Part shown: piece by piece, positions 7,041 to 16,329 of the stretch
Position numbering within the stretch: position 1 is the first letter of the stretch
Layout: the number at the start of each line of letters is the position of its first letter
Assembly: GCF_019599265.1 (NCBI RefSeq)
Contig: NZ_JAHZTC010000028.1
Location: forward strand, 1 to 45,495
Origin: Pontibacter sp. HSC-14F20
GTDB lineage: Bacteria > Bacteroidota > Bacteroidia > Cytophagales > Hymenobacteraceae
Reading direction: 5' to 3'
DNA length: 45,495 bases
Translations under genes and position numbers: made by a program
The notes under the pieces: generated by a model
Told to the model about the DNA's origin: nothing
What the model saw: only the letters and a program-made list of their open reading frames with translations
Databases searched by the model: none

Positions 7041-9522
7041 GGGAGGATTCTTTTTGGGTTCGGATGTGTTGGGCCAGCTCCGCAATGCCCTTGGCGATGT
7101 CCCCGCCCCAGCGGGCGGCGTAGGCCTGCACCTGCAGCTTCTCCTTTTCCTCCGTGGTGTAGGCCAGGTACTCTTCCAGGGATACTTCGGTGCGGTAGAC
7201 CTTGGAGAGGATGCCCCCTAGACTGATGAAGACCTCCTTGTAGGTGCGCAGTGGGTCGTTGGCTCTGTTAACGGAGAGCACCAGCGCCTTTTCCTTCTCG
7301 GTGAGGCCCAGCAGCTGCTGGATGCCCTCGAACTGCTGCAGGTACTTGCGCTGGTCGAGCAGGATCTTGCAGTCGGAGTTGTTGATGATCGCCTGCTTGA
7401 CGATGGGAGAGGAGATGATGTCCTCCACCTCCTGGGTGACGACGATGGCCTCGCCGTAGAACTTGCGCACCGTCTTGAATAGGTAGCGGATGTACTCGGC
7501 CATGCCTTCGCGGGCAATGGCCTTCCAGGCCTCTTCGATCAGGATCACCTTGCGCACGCCCTGGAGCTTGCGCATCTTGGAGATAAAGACTTCCATGATG
7601 ATGATGGTGACCACCGGGAAGAGGATGGGGTGGTCCTTGATGTTGTCGAGCTCAAAGACGATGAAGCGCTCCTGCAGCAGCTCCAGGTGCTGGCGCGCGT
7701 TGAGCAGGAAGTCAAACTCGCCTCCGCGGTAGTAGGGACGGAGCACGTACAGGAAGTTGTCCAGGTCAAAGTCCTTCTCCTTCACGCCGTCTGCCAGCAG
7801 TTGTGCCCGGAAGCTGTCCCGGACAAAGTCATAAAAGGTGTCGAAGCAGGGAAACAGCGCCGGCTGCGCTGCCAGCTGCCGGTAGTAGAGTTCCAGGGCG
7901 TTGGACAGGGCCACGTACTCGGCACGTGTGAAGGTTTCGCTGTCTTTCTTCCACAGTGCCAGTAGCAGGGTTTTGATGCTTTCCTTTTTCTCGGTGTCGG
8001 GCACGGCCTCCTCTCCCAGGTAAAAGGGGTTGAAGCGGAGCGGGTGCCGGGCATCGTAGGTGAAGTAATAGCCGCCGACCAGCTCACACAGGCCCTTGTA
8101 GGAGTGCCCCACGTCCACCAGCACGATGTGGGATCCCTGCTCGTGGTAGCTGCGCACCAGGTGGTTGGTGAAAAAGGACTTGCCGCTGCCCGAGGGGCCC
8201 AGGATGAACTTGTTGCGATTGGTGCAGACACCCTGCTTCACGGGCTCGTCGGAGATGTCCACGTGCACGGGCCGGCCGGTGAGGCGGTCCCCCAGGCGCA
8301 GGCCGACCGGGCTGCGGGAGGAGCGGTAGGCCGTCTCCAGGTTCAGAAAGCAGCAGGCCTGCTCGAGGAACGTGTCAAAGGTCTCGTTCAGGGGAAAGTC
8401 ACCGGCATTGCCGGGCAGGCCGGCCCAGAAGAGCTGCGGGGCTCCTTCCGTCTCCAGCCGGGGGGTGGCGTCCAGCTGGGCGATGGCCGAGGAGACCATG
8501 TTACGCAGTTCTTTCCGCCTGCCGGCCTCTTCTGTCCAGGCCAGGATGTTGAAGTGCGCCTTCACCGGCAGCCGTTGCTGGCCGACGGCCTCCTGCAAAA
8601 ACTCCTGGGCCGCCTCGCAGGCCAGCGCATTCCCGCGGGAATAGGCTGCCAGGGACTGCAGCCGCAGCCGCTTGCTTTCCAGGCGCTCAAGTGTCCTGGG
8701 GGCGTCCCCCAGGAAGATGTACTGGTTGAACAGGTGGTTGCAGGGCAGCAGCTGCCCCAGCGGGGAGGCAAAGCCCGTGCTGCACCGGGAGCGCTCGGTG
8801 GAGTAGCGGTCGTAGTTGACCCGGGACCCGCACAGGGCCGGCAGGTCGGCCGCGTCCGCCAGCGAGAAGAGCTGGCAATGCTTGTCTCCGATGCGGAGGC
8901 CTTCTCGGAAGTGTATGTCCTGCAGCAGGGGGGCACTGCCGGCGGGAAGCAGCCCGCAATAGCGCTCGAGCAGGCCCGCCCGCTCCGAAGTGCCGGCCAG
9001 CTCGTCATCCGGCAGGCGGCGGAGCGAGACGAACCCGCTGTCCTCGAGCACCCGCACAAACTGCCCTGCCTGGTCCACAAACTCCTGGTAGAGCTGGGGC
9101 TGCAGGGTCTGCTGCGGGGCGAGTGACCGGCGGAGCAGGCTGGAGAGCAGCGAGGAGGAGGGTTTGACGTCCTCGGGCAGTTTGGTGAGCAGCATATAGC
9201 AGCGGTGCTCGAAGAAAGGACGCTCGTGAAAGAAACGCTCGCTCGCCCGGGAAAGAAAGCCCAGTCCTTCCTGCTGGAAGTCCGCTTGGTAGGCGCTCTC
9301 CACAAACCAGTCCTGTTTGTGCAGCACGCAGTGGCGCGGCAGCAGGCGAATCGCTTTGACCAGGGTCTGGTGAAAAGCCTCATACTCCTGGTCCGAGAGG
9401 GTGAAGATCTCCGGCAGGGTGAGCTCAAAGGCCAGGGTGGTGTCTCCCCGGCGGGAGAGGATGCTGTCTCGCTCTACCCCGTAGATCGGCAGCAGGCGCT
9501 CCAGGTCAGTGGCGGTGGCCAT
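7024..9522 (-). CDS. traG: Conjugative transposon ATPase TraG (VirB4-like)
   Basis: This 832-residue protein is the large assembly ATPase of the type IV secretion system, homologous to VirB4. The ATG at 9522 starts MATATDLERLLPIYGVE, the expected N-terminus; an upstream extension to 9603 is a shadow. A Walker A motif GPSGSGKS lies at residues 442-449. Walker B-like hydrophobics precede the acidic pair in VRKVILIEEAWKAI, and the motif VVTQEVEDIISSPIVKQAIINN is typical of the family. The reading frame is complete and of normal length. It overlaps traF and traI by 17 bp each, implying coupled translation. Confidence 0.95.
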   Translation of the reverse strand: MATATDLERLLPIYGVERDSILSRRGDTTLAFELTLPEIFTLSDQEYEAFHQTLVKAIRLLPRHCVLHKQDWFVESAYQADFQQEGLGFLSRASERFFHERPFFEHRCYMLLTKLPEDVKPSSSLLSSLLRRSLAPQQTLQPQLYQEFVDQAGQFVRVLEDSGFVSLRRLPDDELAGTSERAGLLERYCGLLPAGSAPLLQDIHFREGLRIGDKHCQLFSLADAADLPALCGSRVNYDRYSTERSRCSTGFASPLGQLLPCNHLFNQYIFLGDAPRTLERLESKRLRLQSLAAYSRGNALACEAAQEFLQEAVGQQRLPVKAHFNILAWTEEAGRRKELRNMVSSAIAQLDATPRLETEGAPQLFWAGLPGNAGDFPLNETFDTFLEQACCFLNLETAYRSSRSPVGLRLGDRLTGRPVHVDISDEPVKQGVCTNRNKFILGPSGSGKSFFTNHLVRSYHEQGSHIVLVDVGHSYKGLCELVGGYYFTYDARHPLRFNPFYLGEEAVPDTEKKESIKTLLLALWKKDSETFTRAEYVALSNALELYYRQLAAQPALFPCFDTFYDFVRDSFRAQLLADGVKEKDFDLDNFLYVLRPYYRGGEFDFLLNARQHLELLQERFIVFELDNIKDHPILFPVVTIIIMEVFISKMRKLQGVRKVILIEEAWKAIAREGMAEYIRYLFKTVRKFYGEAIVVTQEVEDIISSPIVKQAIINNSDCKILLDQRKYLQQFEGIQQLLGLTEKEKALVLSVNRANDPLRTYKEVFISLGGILSKVYRTEVSLEEYLAYTTEEKEKLQVQAYAARWGGDIAKGIAELAQHIRTQKESSHESIP

Positions 9523-9853
9523 GGCGGGGCTCCTTTCTGCTGAGGTGGAGGAAGAGGGCGCGCGAGCGCAGGCGCAAAAAGTCCGGGATGCGGCGGCGGG
9601 CAAGCCGCTTGCCGAGCCCGTGCTCTCCGAACGTTTTGTTCAGGTGGTAGACGCCTGCAAACAGCGCGCCTCCCAGGAGCAGAATGACCGGCAGGCAAAC
9701 CAGCAGGGGCGTTCCCAGCAGGTAGAGCAACGTGAAGAGCAGCAGCAGCCCGACCAGCCCCACGGCCAGGTAGGCGATGTACTGGGCGCGCAGCCCCCTG
9801 AACTCAAGGGGCCGGTTGATGCCTTTGTTGATGCGGTAGACACTGGTAGCCAT
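9506..9853 (-). CDS. traF: Conjugative transposon protein TraF (VirB3-like, DUF4133)
   Basis: With the ATG at 9853 this is a 115-residue inner-membrane protein. The start (ATSVYRINKGINRPLEFRGL) is the signature of DUF4133. Two adjacent membrane helices follow (about residues 28-70), and then a basic tail with GLGKRLARRRIPDFLR. VirB3-like proteins partner the VirB4 ATPase, which agrees with its 17-bp overlap with traG. Confidence 0.9.
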   Translation of the reverse strand: MATSVYRINKGINRPLEFRGLRAQYIAYLAVGLVGLLLLFTLLYLLGTPLLVCLPVILLLGGALFAGVYHLNKTFGEHGLGKRLARRRIPDFLRLRSRALFLHLSRKEPRHGHRH

Positions 9854-9863
9854 CGGATCAGTT

Positions 9864-10205
9864 TTAAACACCAAAGAAGGATTTGAGGACGGTGGCCACG
9901 ATCACCAGGAAGATGCAGCTGCCAAACCAGGCGGCGGCCACCTTGCCTGTGTCAGGCTCCCCGGCGTTCCACTTCTGATAGACTTTCACGGCCCCCACCA
10001 GGCCGACGATGGCGCCGATGGCATACATCAGGCTGGTGCCCGTGTCAAAATAGCCGCTGATCATATTGGTGGCCTGCTGGATGCCGGCCTGGCCGTCGCC
10101 TGTCTGGCCGTGGGCTGCCAGCGTGGAGAGGAGTAGTGCCATGGTCAGCAGTGCAGGGCCGGCCCCCTGGGGAGGGCATGCGCGGAAAGAGAAGAGATTT
10201 TTCAT
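9864..10205 (-). CDS. traE: Conjugative transposon protein TraE (VirB2-like, DUF4134)
   Basis: This protein of about 113 residues is the likely major pilin-type subunit. The ATG at 10205 (MKNLFSFRA) gives a signal peptide ending near LAAHGQ; an in-frame ATG three codons upstream is equally possible. The mature chain has two hydrophobic segments and the DUF4134 signature GIQQATNMISGYFDTGTSLMYAIGAIVGL (residues split across two helices) followed by KVYQKWNAGEPDTGK. It lies 10 bp before traF. Confidence 0.9.
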   Translation of the reverse strand: MKNLFSFRACPPQGAGPALLTMALLLSTLAAHGQTGDGQAGIQQATNMISGYFDTGTSLMYAIGAIVGLVGAVKVYQKWNAGEPDTGKVAAAWFGSCIFLVIVATVLKSFFGV

Positions 10206-10221
10206 AGGTTGCATTTTTATG

Positions 10222-10728
10222 TTAAGAATGTGTTGCTGTTTCAGTGTGGGGGGCCGGACGGTGCTCCGTAGGAGAAAGGTCGGCGGCGGTGAGGGAAAAG
10301 GAGAGCTTGTCAGGGCCGTGCTCGAGCAGGTAGCGCTGCACGGCCAGCCTGTCCTCCGCTGCAGGCAGATGGCACTCGTCCAACAGGCGCAGGAGCGAGA
10401 GCAACTCCGCTTTGCCCATGCGCGTTTCGGCGGCAGTCTCCAGTAGGGAGCCCACCTCCGCCAGGAGCGCGGCTCCGGCAGGGGAGAGCGCCACCTGCAG
10501 GTTGCTGGCCGATGAGAGGGAGGGAACCGCCTCGGGGAAGGCGGCTCCCAGGATGGACGCCTGCGGGTGGGATGGCCGATCGGCCGGCAGGCCTGCCCGA
10601 TGAAAGGTGCGGGTAAGCTGTCGCTTGATGTCGTGTCGGTAGAAGCGCAGCAGGACGGCCAGGTAGTAGAGCGCCAGGGCCGCGCCGGCTGTAAGAAAGA
10701 ACTGAGACCAGGAGATGTCGGTAAGCAT
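10222..10728 (-). CDS. Membrane-anchored tra-operon leader protein (hypothetical)
   Basis: This 168-residue protein has one N-terminal membrane helix (about residues 9-30) and a hydrophilic, helical cytoplasmic remainder. I know no characterised function. A small single-pass protein directly before the DUF4134 gene is a recurring feature of Bacteroidota tra operons. It is the first gene of the run traE-F-G, with the promoter expected in the 214 bp upstream (10729-10942). It may regulate or help assemble the channel, which is inference. Confidence 0.62.
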   Translation of the reverse strand: MLTDISWSQFFLTAGAALALYYLAVLLRFYRHDIKRQLTRTFHRAGLPADRPSHPQASILGAAFPEAVPSLSSASNLQVALSPAGAALLAEVGSLLETAAETRMGKAELLSLLRLLDECHLPAAEDRLAVQRYLLEHGPDKLSFSLTAADLSPTEHRPAPHTETATHS

Positions 10729-10942
10729 AACTGTTTTGGTTTAACCCGGCGCCCCGTGCGGCGGGCTTGGTGAGACAAATGTGGGGAGGGCCGTTGCCCC
10801 TTTTTCACAAGGCTTTCCTGACTTGGGAAATTTTTCTGGAAAATTAAATTTCAAACCCCCTTACCCTACAACCCTACCACTACATGGGGGTGGGTATGTG
10901 GGAAAGTCCGCCGGGCTTTTCCATATAGCCACGCCCTTTGCG

Positions 10943-11791
10943 TCAGGCACCGTCCAGCGCATCCATGCGGTGCAGCAGGCGCTCGCGCATCAGGTCCAGG
11001 AATTTGGTGCGGCTGTCCTTCTTGCGCTGGCGCACTTCCTGGAAGGTGCGGTAGACGTTGCCCAGCTTCACCCCGAAGCAGGTTTCCAGCTGCTCGGTGA
11101 TCCCGCACAGGTCAGCCGTGCCATTGTTGATCTGGCCGGACTCATACAACCCATAGGCCAGCTCGATCAGGTAGACCTTGGAACCGGTCCAGTTCAGGAC
11201 GGGCCCGTGCTGCGGTGCGGCGAAGTCCATTTGCCCCTGCTCCAGCCGGTTGATGGTCTGGATCAGGTATTCCCCCAGGCGGCGGTTGGCCTCCAGGCGC
11301 GCGACGATGTAGTCATAGTGTGTGCTGAAACGGGTGTCGGTATCCATCGAGGAGGTGGAGTACTGGTAGGGCAGGTCCGCTTTCCCCCGCACAAAGAGGC
11401 GGCTGTCCAGGTAGGTGGACCCGGAGAGCAGGTACTGGTAGAGCTGCACGTGGTGGTCGTAGAAGACGCGGATGAGCAGCAGTTCGTTCTCGTAATGCCG
11501 CCGCAGGTCCTGCAGGCTTCCCAGGGGCTTTTTGAGTTCGATCAGGGCCAGCCGGGCATGGTAGATGAGCAGGCTGGTGAACTTGGGCTTAATCTCCTTG
11601 AAGAAGAGGATTTCTTCGGCCTCATCCGGGAAGGTGTGGGCGATCACCTGTTGCTTGAGTACCTCGATAACCTGGCGGATGTGCTGCAGGAGATGCTCCC
11701 GGCGCTGGGCCGGCGAAGAGGAGGGAAGTGCCTCCGTTTCCCGGAGCTGCTGTGTCAGCCCCTCGTAGAGTTGGTTGGCTTGCTGTATCAT
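10943..11791 (-). CDS. rteC: RteC-type regulator
   Basis: This 282-residue soluble, helix-rich protein matches the RteC domain, with blocks such as EILFFKEIKPKFTSLLIYH, STSSMDTDTRFSTHYDYIV and the C-terminal GNVYRTFQEVRQRKKDSRTKFL (here cited in part). In CTnDOT, RteC activates the excision genes downstream of the RteA/RteB two-component pair. Neither rteA nor rteB is visible in the window, so control here must differ or lie outside it. The C-terminal segment resembles a DNA-binding helix pair. It lies between the coupling-protein gene and the tra operon on the same strand. Confidence 0.88.
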   Translation of the reverse strand: MIQQANQLYEGLTQQLRETEALPSSSPAQRREHLLQHIRQVIEVLKQQVIAHTFPDEAEEILFFKEIKPKFTSLLIYHARLALIELKKPLGSLQDLRRHYENELLLIRVFYDHHVQLYQYLLSGSTYLDSRLFVRGKADLPYQYSTSSMDTDTRFSTHYDYIVARLEANRRLGEYLIQTINRLEQGQMDFAAPQHGPVLNWTGSKVYLIELAYGLYESGQINNGTADLCGITEQLETCFGVKLGNVYRTFQEVRQRKKDSRTKFLDLMRERLLHRMDALDGA

Positions 11792-11987
11792 ATCGGTTTG
11801 CTGTGTTGGTGTACCAAGGTCGGATGGCGCCGGTCACCTGCCCAGGGACCGACATCGGGAAAGCCGTTAAGAGGGGATAAGAAATCAGCGCGGGGAGGTT
11901 GGCAAATTTTGATGAATCAAACCAACTGACAGCATGCAGGTAATGGTAAGTTATTGACTAATAAGTAGATGCATTTTTCACAAAAGG

Positions 11988-13925
11988 TTAAGGATGTGAT
12001 GAACCTTTGGTAAGGAGGCAGGCAACGATGACCTGCACCTCCTGCTTTACCTGCCGGTACCGGCGCTGCACCGCGTCCGAATCCACCTGCCGGATTTCGG
12101 GGATGGGACGGTAACCTGCTTCCTCGCGGGCAATGGCCTGGTGGTCGTTGCGGATGGACGCGTGAAAGGCCTTTAGCCGGATGGGGCAGGAAGGCTCATC
12201 GGCCACGATGCCGACAAACTCCCCAGAGGAGAGGGAGGCAATGGTGGCAGGCGGCACGGCCGCTTCCAGCTGGGTGGAGCGGCTAACAGAGGTGCCGCTG
12301 CTGTTGATCGAGAGGCTCTGCCGCTCCTGCACGATCTTGCCAAAGCGCTCGGACAGCTGACGCGCCGTCTCCCCGGAGACCTGCCCGCTGATGATGTTGC
12401 CCACAATGTTCATCACCACCTCTGCCTGCTCGCGGCCATAGTCTTTCTTGAGCTGGCTGTAATCCTGGACGACCAGGGTGGTGGCTACCCGGTTCGAGCG
12501 GGCCGTGGCGATCAGGCTGTCGATGCCGTTGGAGTAAATGGTGGGGAACTCATCAAAGACCAGGCTGCTGGGAAGGCGTCCTTTCTGGTTGGCCAGCTTG
12601 ATGGCCCGCGACACATACAGGGAGAGCACGGCCCCGTAAACCTGCTGCTTCTGCGGGTTGCCGGCCAGGCAGATGACTTTGGGGGCCTCGGGGTTGTTGA
12701 GGTCCAGCGTGAAATCGTTGCCCGAGAGCACGTAATAGAGCTGGGGGGAGGCCAGGCGCGCCATGCTGATCTTAGCGCTGGCCACCTGCCCCTCCAGCTG
12801 CTCCATGGCCTCATGCTCGAAGGCCGAGACAAAGGGGGTGATGAGCACCTCGATCTCAGGTTCGGTGCGCAGCACGGCAAAGAGCTCGGCGTAGTCCGTC
12901 TGCATGAGCTCGATCACGTGCGGTAGCGTGCAGTACTTACCCCCCTGGTACTTCCGCAGAAACCAGATGATGGCCGTGACAAAATTGATGGGGGACTCCA
13001 CAAAAAAGTCGCCCTGCTTTTTGATCCACTCCCGGTTCAGCCCCAGCATGATGGTGCGCGAGGCCTCGGTGGCGTCGGTGATGTCGGTCATGGAAGCCGG
13101 GTCCAGCGGGTTGCAGCGGTGGGTGCGCGCCAGGTCATCGAAGTTGATGAGGTAAAATTTCCGCTTATCGTCTTTTTGCCGGAGCAGCGCATGGTAGGCG
13201 ATGCGGGTCAGGTCATCATACTTGAAATCGTAGAGAAACAGGGCAAAGCCCTTGGCGATGTGCTGCGTGATCACATGGCGGATGACAAAGTAGGACTTGC
13301 CGGCCCCGGGCGTGCCGATCACCAGCAGCGCCCGGAAGGGGTTGATAATATTGATCCAGCTGCGGCGCACTTTGCCCTTGAGGGTATACCGGGCCGGCAG
13401 GTTCACGGAATACGGGTTTTCCAGCAGCCGCTCCTCCTGCGGGAAGGATTGGTTGTGGCGGTTGAAAATATCGGTGGAAAGGCGCTGCCGCAGCAGGCGC
13501 GAGCAGCGCGTGCCCCCGGCCAGCAGGAGCAGGTAGCCCAGCAGCGTGGCGCCCAGGTAAGCGGCGGCGACCGGTGGGGCGGCGCTGTAGAGCAGCAGGT
13601 GACTGGCACTGTAAAGCAGTGCCCCCGGCAGCAGGTAGGCCAGGAGCTGGCCGTAGCCCAGCTGCTCATCCTTTTTGCCGCGGGCGCCCAGCAGGGAAAC
13701 TCCCAGCAGGAGTCCGGCGGCGACCCTGGCGCGCCAGGGCTCCTGGAAGATTGCTGCCGGAGCCGCATTCCACACCACCCGCTCCACCAGCGGATGGGTG
13801 AGTCCCCACTGCTCGAAAGCGGCATAGCAGGTGATGTAGCTGTGCAGGAGCAGCACCGCCAGGCTCAGCAGGCGTGTAAAGTCCAGGACCTGGCGCAGTC
13901 CCTGTAAGTTTTCCCCGGTGTTCAT
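11988..13925 (-). CDS. mobC: Type IV coupling protein (VirD4/MobC-type ATPase)
   Basis: This 645-residue ATPase would bring the relaxase-DNA complex to the secretion channel. Hydrophobic segments in the first 140 residues anchor it in the inner membrane. Walker A is GTPGAGKS at residues 204-211 and Walker B is in SLVFDEFPTIY. The TATARSNRVATTLVVQD-like block after it is typical of VirD4/TraG-type coupling proteins. The frame is intact. Its ATG lies 5 bp after the stop of the relaxase remnant, the normal mobB-mobC arrangement. Confidence 0.92.
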   Translation of the reverse strand: MNTGENLQGLRQVLDFTRLLSLAVLLLHSYITCYAAFEQWGLTHPLVERVVWNAAPAAIFQEPWRARVAAGLLLGVSLLGARGKKDEQLGYGQLLAYLLPGALLYSASHLLLYSAAPPVAAAYLGATLLGYLLLLAGGTRCSRLLRQRLSTDIFNRHNQSFPQEERLLENPYSVNLPARYTLKGKVRRSWINIINPFRALLVIGTPGAGKSYFVIRHVITQHIAKGFALFLYDFKYDDLTRIAYHALLRQKDDKRKFYLINFDDLARTHRCNPLDPASMTDITDATEASRTIMLGLNREWIKKQGDFFVESPINFVTAIIWFLRKYQGGKYCTLPHVIELMQTDYAELFAVLRTEPEIEVLITPFVSAFEHEAMEQLEGQVASAKISMARLASPQLYYVLSGNDFTLDLNNPEAPKVICLAGNPQKQQVYGAVLSLYVSRAIKLANQKGRLPSSLVFDEFPTIYSNGIDSLIATARSNRVATTLVVQDYSQLKKDYGREQAEVVMNIVGNIISGQVSGETARQLSERFGKIVQERQSLSINSSGTSVSRSTQLEAAVPPATIASLSSGEFVGIVADEPSCPIRLKAFHASIRNDHQAIAREEAGYRPIPEIRQVDSDAVQRRYRQVKQEVQVIVACLLTKGSSHP

Positions 13926-13930
13926 GCAGT

Positions 13931-14586
13931 TTACAACTTTGGTCTTCGACGTTTGCGTTTCTTCTTTTGCGTTCGCAGGTCATATGCCAGCCCCTCCGCC
14001 GGTGGGTCCGCCTGGAGCAGCGTGTGCAGGAAGGCCGGGGCCTGGAAGTCCCCGGGTGACGAAGGGGCTGGCCTCTCGGCAGGCGCCTGGAGTGGCGCTT
14101 GCTGAAGTTTACCGGCCGGCCGGACGGCACCTTCACCGGTCCCAGGCGGGCCAGCAGCGCTTTGGCGCTATAGGACTTTCCCAGCTCACTGCCGTTGAAA
14201 ACCGCCCGTTGCCCGTGATCCAGGAAGGTCACCCCATACACCTGCTCCTGGGCGCTTTCCCGGAAAAGGACCTGCACCTGCGCCCGCTCCAGGCAGGCGC
14301 CCGGCAAAGCCGATGCGGGCGATGTAGTCGGTGGCAATGCGCTGCAGGGTCTCGGCCGGCAGCTCCCCCCCCGGGCAAAGTTCAGGGAGATAGGCACGCA
14401 GTTGGTCCGCACCCGCGGGTTTTTCTCGGTCAGCCGCTCAAAGCGCCGCAGCTTGTCCTCCCAGCGCAGGCTCTGAGGCTCCTGCAGGAAGCGGTGGGCC
14501 AGCAAAAGCGTGGCTTGCTCCTCGGCCACTTTGTGCTCGTTGTAGCGCAGGGCGCCCCGGATGCTCCTGCCGGTGCGCACTACCAT
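13931..14586 (-). pseudogene. mobB: Relaxase MobB, internally deleted and frameshifted
   Basis: The start (MVVRTGRSIRGALRYNEHKV) and the block RFERLTEKNPRVRTNCV are the N-terminus of a MobB/MobP-type relaxase. The 3' end in another frame reads AFLHTLLQADPPAEGLAYDL followed by a Lys/Arg-rich tail and TAA at 13931-13933, the usual C-terminus. Between them, the sequence jumps from the frame reading LPAETLQRIATDYIARIGFAG directly to RAQVQVLFRESAQEQVYGV. The central region that should carry the histidine-rich metal-binding motif is therefore missing. There are also at least two frame changes, one at a run of eight G (complement, near 14367) and one near 14100. The total is 656 bp, well short of the roughly 1.2 kb or more I expect. 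It overlaps mobA by 7 bp. Confidence 0.9.
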
Positions 14587-14978
14587 CGCCGGGCCTGTTG
14601 GGAGAGGAGCGTGAGCAGCGTGTTGGCTTTATGGCCGACCTGCCCGTACTGCTCCAGGGCCTGTTGCGCCAGGAATACGCGCTTGTGGGCCTGGGTGGAG
14701 GCGTTGAAATAGCGCGTGATCTGGTTGATGTTCACGCCGATGGCCCGCAGCTCTTCGCGGATGCCCGCCAGCTCTTCCACCACCCCGTCCAGGGAGGTGT
14801 CCCTGTGAAAAAGCAGGATGCGCCTGTTTTCCAGGATGCGGCGAACCACCTCCCCCACGGAGCGGCAGTCGCTCTGCTGCGCCAGGTGGAGGAGCTGCTC
14901 ATACTCCTGCTGCCTGACCCGGAAGAGGATGTTTATGGAAAGCAGCGCTGCGGTGTCTGTTTTTTTTCTGGGTGTCAT
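14580..14978 (-). CDS. mobA: Mobilisation protein MobA (relaxosome accessory)
   Basis: With the ATG at 14978 (MTPRKKTDTAALLSINILF) this is a 132-residue protein. The long upstream extension to 15281 has no coding character. It matches the MobA/MobC-type relaxosome proteins, with a ribbon-helix-helix-like N-terminal half, the segment SVGEVVRRILENRRILLFHRD, and the conserved C-terminal ELRAIGVNINQITRYFN. It probably binds oriT and recruits the relaxase. It is intact although the relaxase gene that overlaps its end is not. Confidence 0.85.
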   Translation of the reverse strand: MTPRKKTDTAALLSINILFRVRQQEYEQLLHLAQQSDCRSVGEVVRRILENRRILLFHRDTSLDGVVEELAGIREELRAIGVNINQITRYFNASTQAHKRVFLAQQALEQYGQVGHKANTLLTLLSQQARRW

Positions 14979-15311
14979 AGTTATGCCTGTTTTAGCGAAG
15001 CCAGACACCCAGTTCCGAGGTGCGCGGGGAAGGGATTGCATGCAAACGTACATCTTGCTCGCTGCACCAGACCGCAGCGTGTTTTCCTTGCTGCCTGGGC
15101 AGGCAAATCCTTGCTGCATGAACGGTTCCGGGGTGTCATCGCTTCTTGTTTTTTTGCGTGAAGATGGGCAGGCGGCGGCAGCAGCTTTCACAAGCCGGGC
15201 CGGAGTGGGGAGATAAAAAGAGCGCGAATTTTTTCCCCTCTTGGGGCTTGCTTGTGAAGGGGGACGCCGCGGTTCCCCCACTTTAGCGGCCTAGCCAAAA
15301 CCATAACCGCT
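14979..15311. other. Divergent intergenic region, candidate oriT
   Basis: This 333-bp gap separates mobA (minus) from the HTH gene (plus). It contains the perfect 10-bp palindrome TTGCATGCAA (15036-15045). Origins of transfer often lie just upstream of mobA in these elements, so oriT may be here. No nick-site consensus can be assigned by eye. Confidence 0.35.
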
Positions 15312-15567
15312 ATGTCCGTAGAACTTATCACCAAGGAAGACCTGCAGCTCTTTCGCAGGCAACTGCTCGAAGACCTGCAACAGCTGCTGGGCAAACCGCA
15401 GCGCCAGGCGCTCCTGCCCGTGCTCAAATCCGCCGAGGTGCGCCGGCTGCTGCAGATCTCGCCTGCGCATCAAGGGAACACTGCCCTTCGTGAAGGTGGG
15501 CGGCACGCTTTACTACCGGACAGAGGACATCAACCGATTGCTGCAGGGAAAGGGGAAACCCTCATGA
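15312..15567 (+). pseudogene. Excisionase/MerR-like HTH gene with small deletion
   Basis: The N-terminus (MSVELITKEDLQLFRRQLLE) and the helix SAEVRRLLQISP match a common small HTH protein of Bacteroidota mobile elements. After ISP the expected frame resumes one frame over as LRIKGTLPFVKVGGTLYYRT and ends KGKPS at TGA 15565-15567. Compared with the usual ISPGTLQNLRIKG-type sequence, about 17 bp seem to be lost at the recognition helix. As a result the original frame runs on, in frame, into the next gene. The protein probably controlled excision or the mob genes. Confidence 0.72.
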
Positions 15568-16329
15568 ACTATATCTCCCACGTGAACGGCTTTCTCGGGC
15601 GTGTCTCCCGGGACTACCGCCTCAACCCCACGCACATCAGCCTCTACCTGGCCCTGTTTCAGCAGTGGAACCTGCACCGCTTCCGCAACCCCATCTCCAT
15701 TGCCCGGGAGGAGGTGATGGCCACCTCGCGCATCCATTCCCGCGTGACCTACCACAAATGCCTGCGGGAGCTGCATGCCTGGGGGTTCCTGCACTACATG
15801 CCCTCCTACAACCACTACCGGGGAAGCCTGGTCTACCTGCTGGACTTTTCGGAAGGACAGGGCGGCGGGCAGCTGGCTGTTTTTTGTACCGGAACTGAAC
15901 GCGGGCTGTACCGGAAGTGGACAGGAGTTGGACCCTTCCCTAAACAGGATAAACCCTTTAAACCGCTTAGACAAGCTAAGGGGAGAGCGCGCGCGCAGGT
16001 GAAAGCGGCAAAGCGGATGGGCAGAAGCCCGAAAGCAGTGAAAGAAAAGAAAAAGGTGGCGCCGAAAAAGAAAAGAAAGGGGCTCCGGCGCTCACGCCCC
16101 CGACCTGGAGGCGGTGCGGCACTTTTTCTGGGTGAGTGCCTACCGGGAGGTGGAGGCCCTGCGCTTCTTTCACCACTACAGCGCCAACGGGTGGCGGGTG
16201 GTCAGCCAGCCCATGCAGGACTGGCAGGCGGCGGCCTGCAAATGGGCCTGCAACGCCTTCAGCCAGCCGGAAGCAGGTGTGGTGGTGCCATCACCAAAAG
16301 CGGTAAAAGACTATGCAGCGCCCCTCTGA
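15564..16329 (+). pseudogene. Replication-type element protein, multiply frameshifted
   Basis: This begins ATG at 15564 (MNYISHVNGFLGRVSRDYRL), overlapping the HTH gene stop (ATGA). The first 110 codons are good (NPTHISLYLALFQQWNLHRF, then YHKCLRELHAWGFLHYMPSY). The homologous continuation then changes frame at a run of six T (near 15882), again near 15975, and again at a run of five C (near 16100). The last frame gives DLEAVRHFFWVSAYREVEAL to GWRVVSQPMQDWQ and stops at 16329. This is a conserved but uncharacterised protein of Bacteroidota elements with a basic/Glu-rich linker. The shifts could be decay or homopolymer sequencing errors. Confidence 0.7.
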
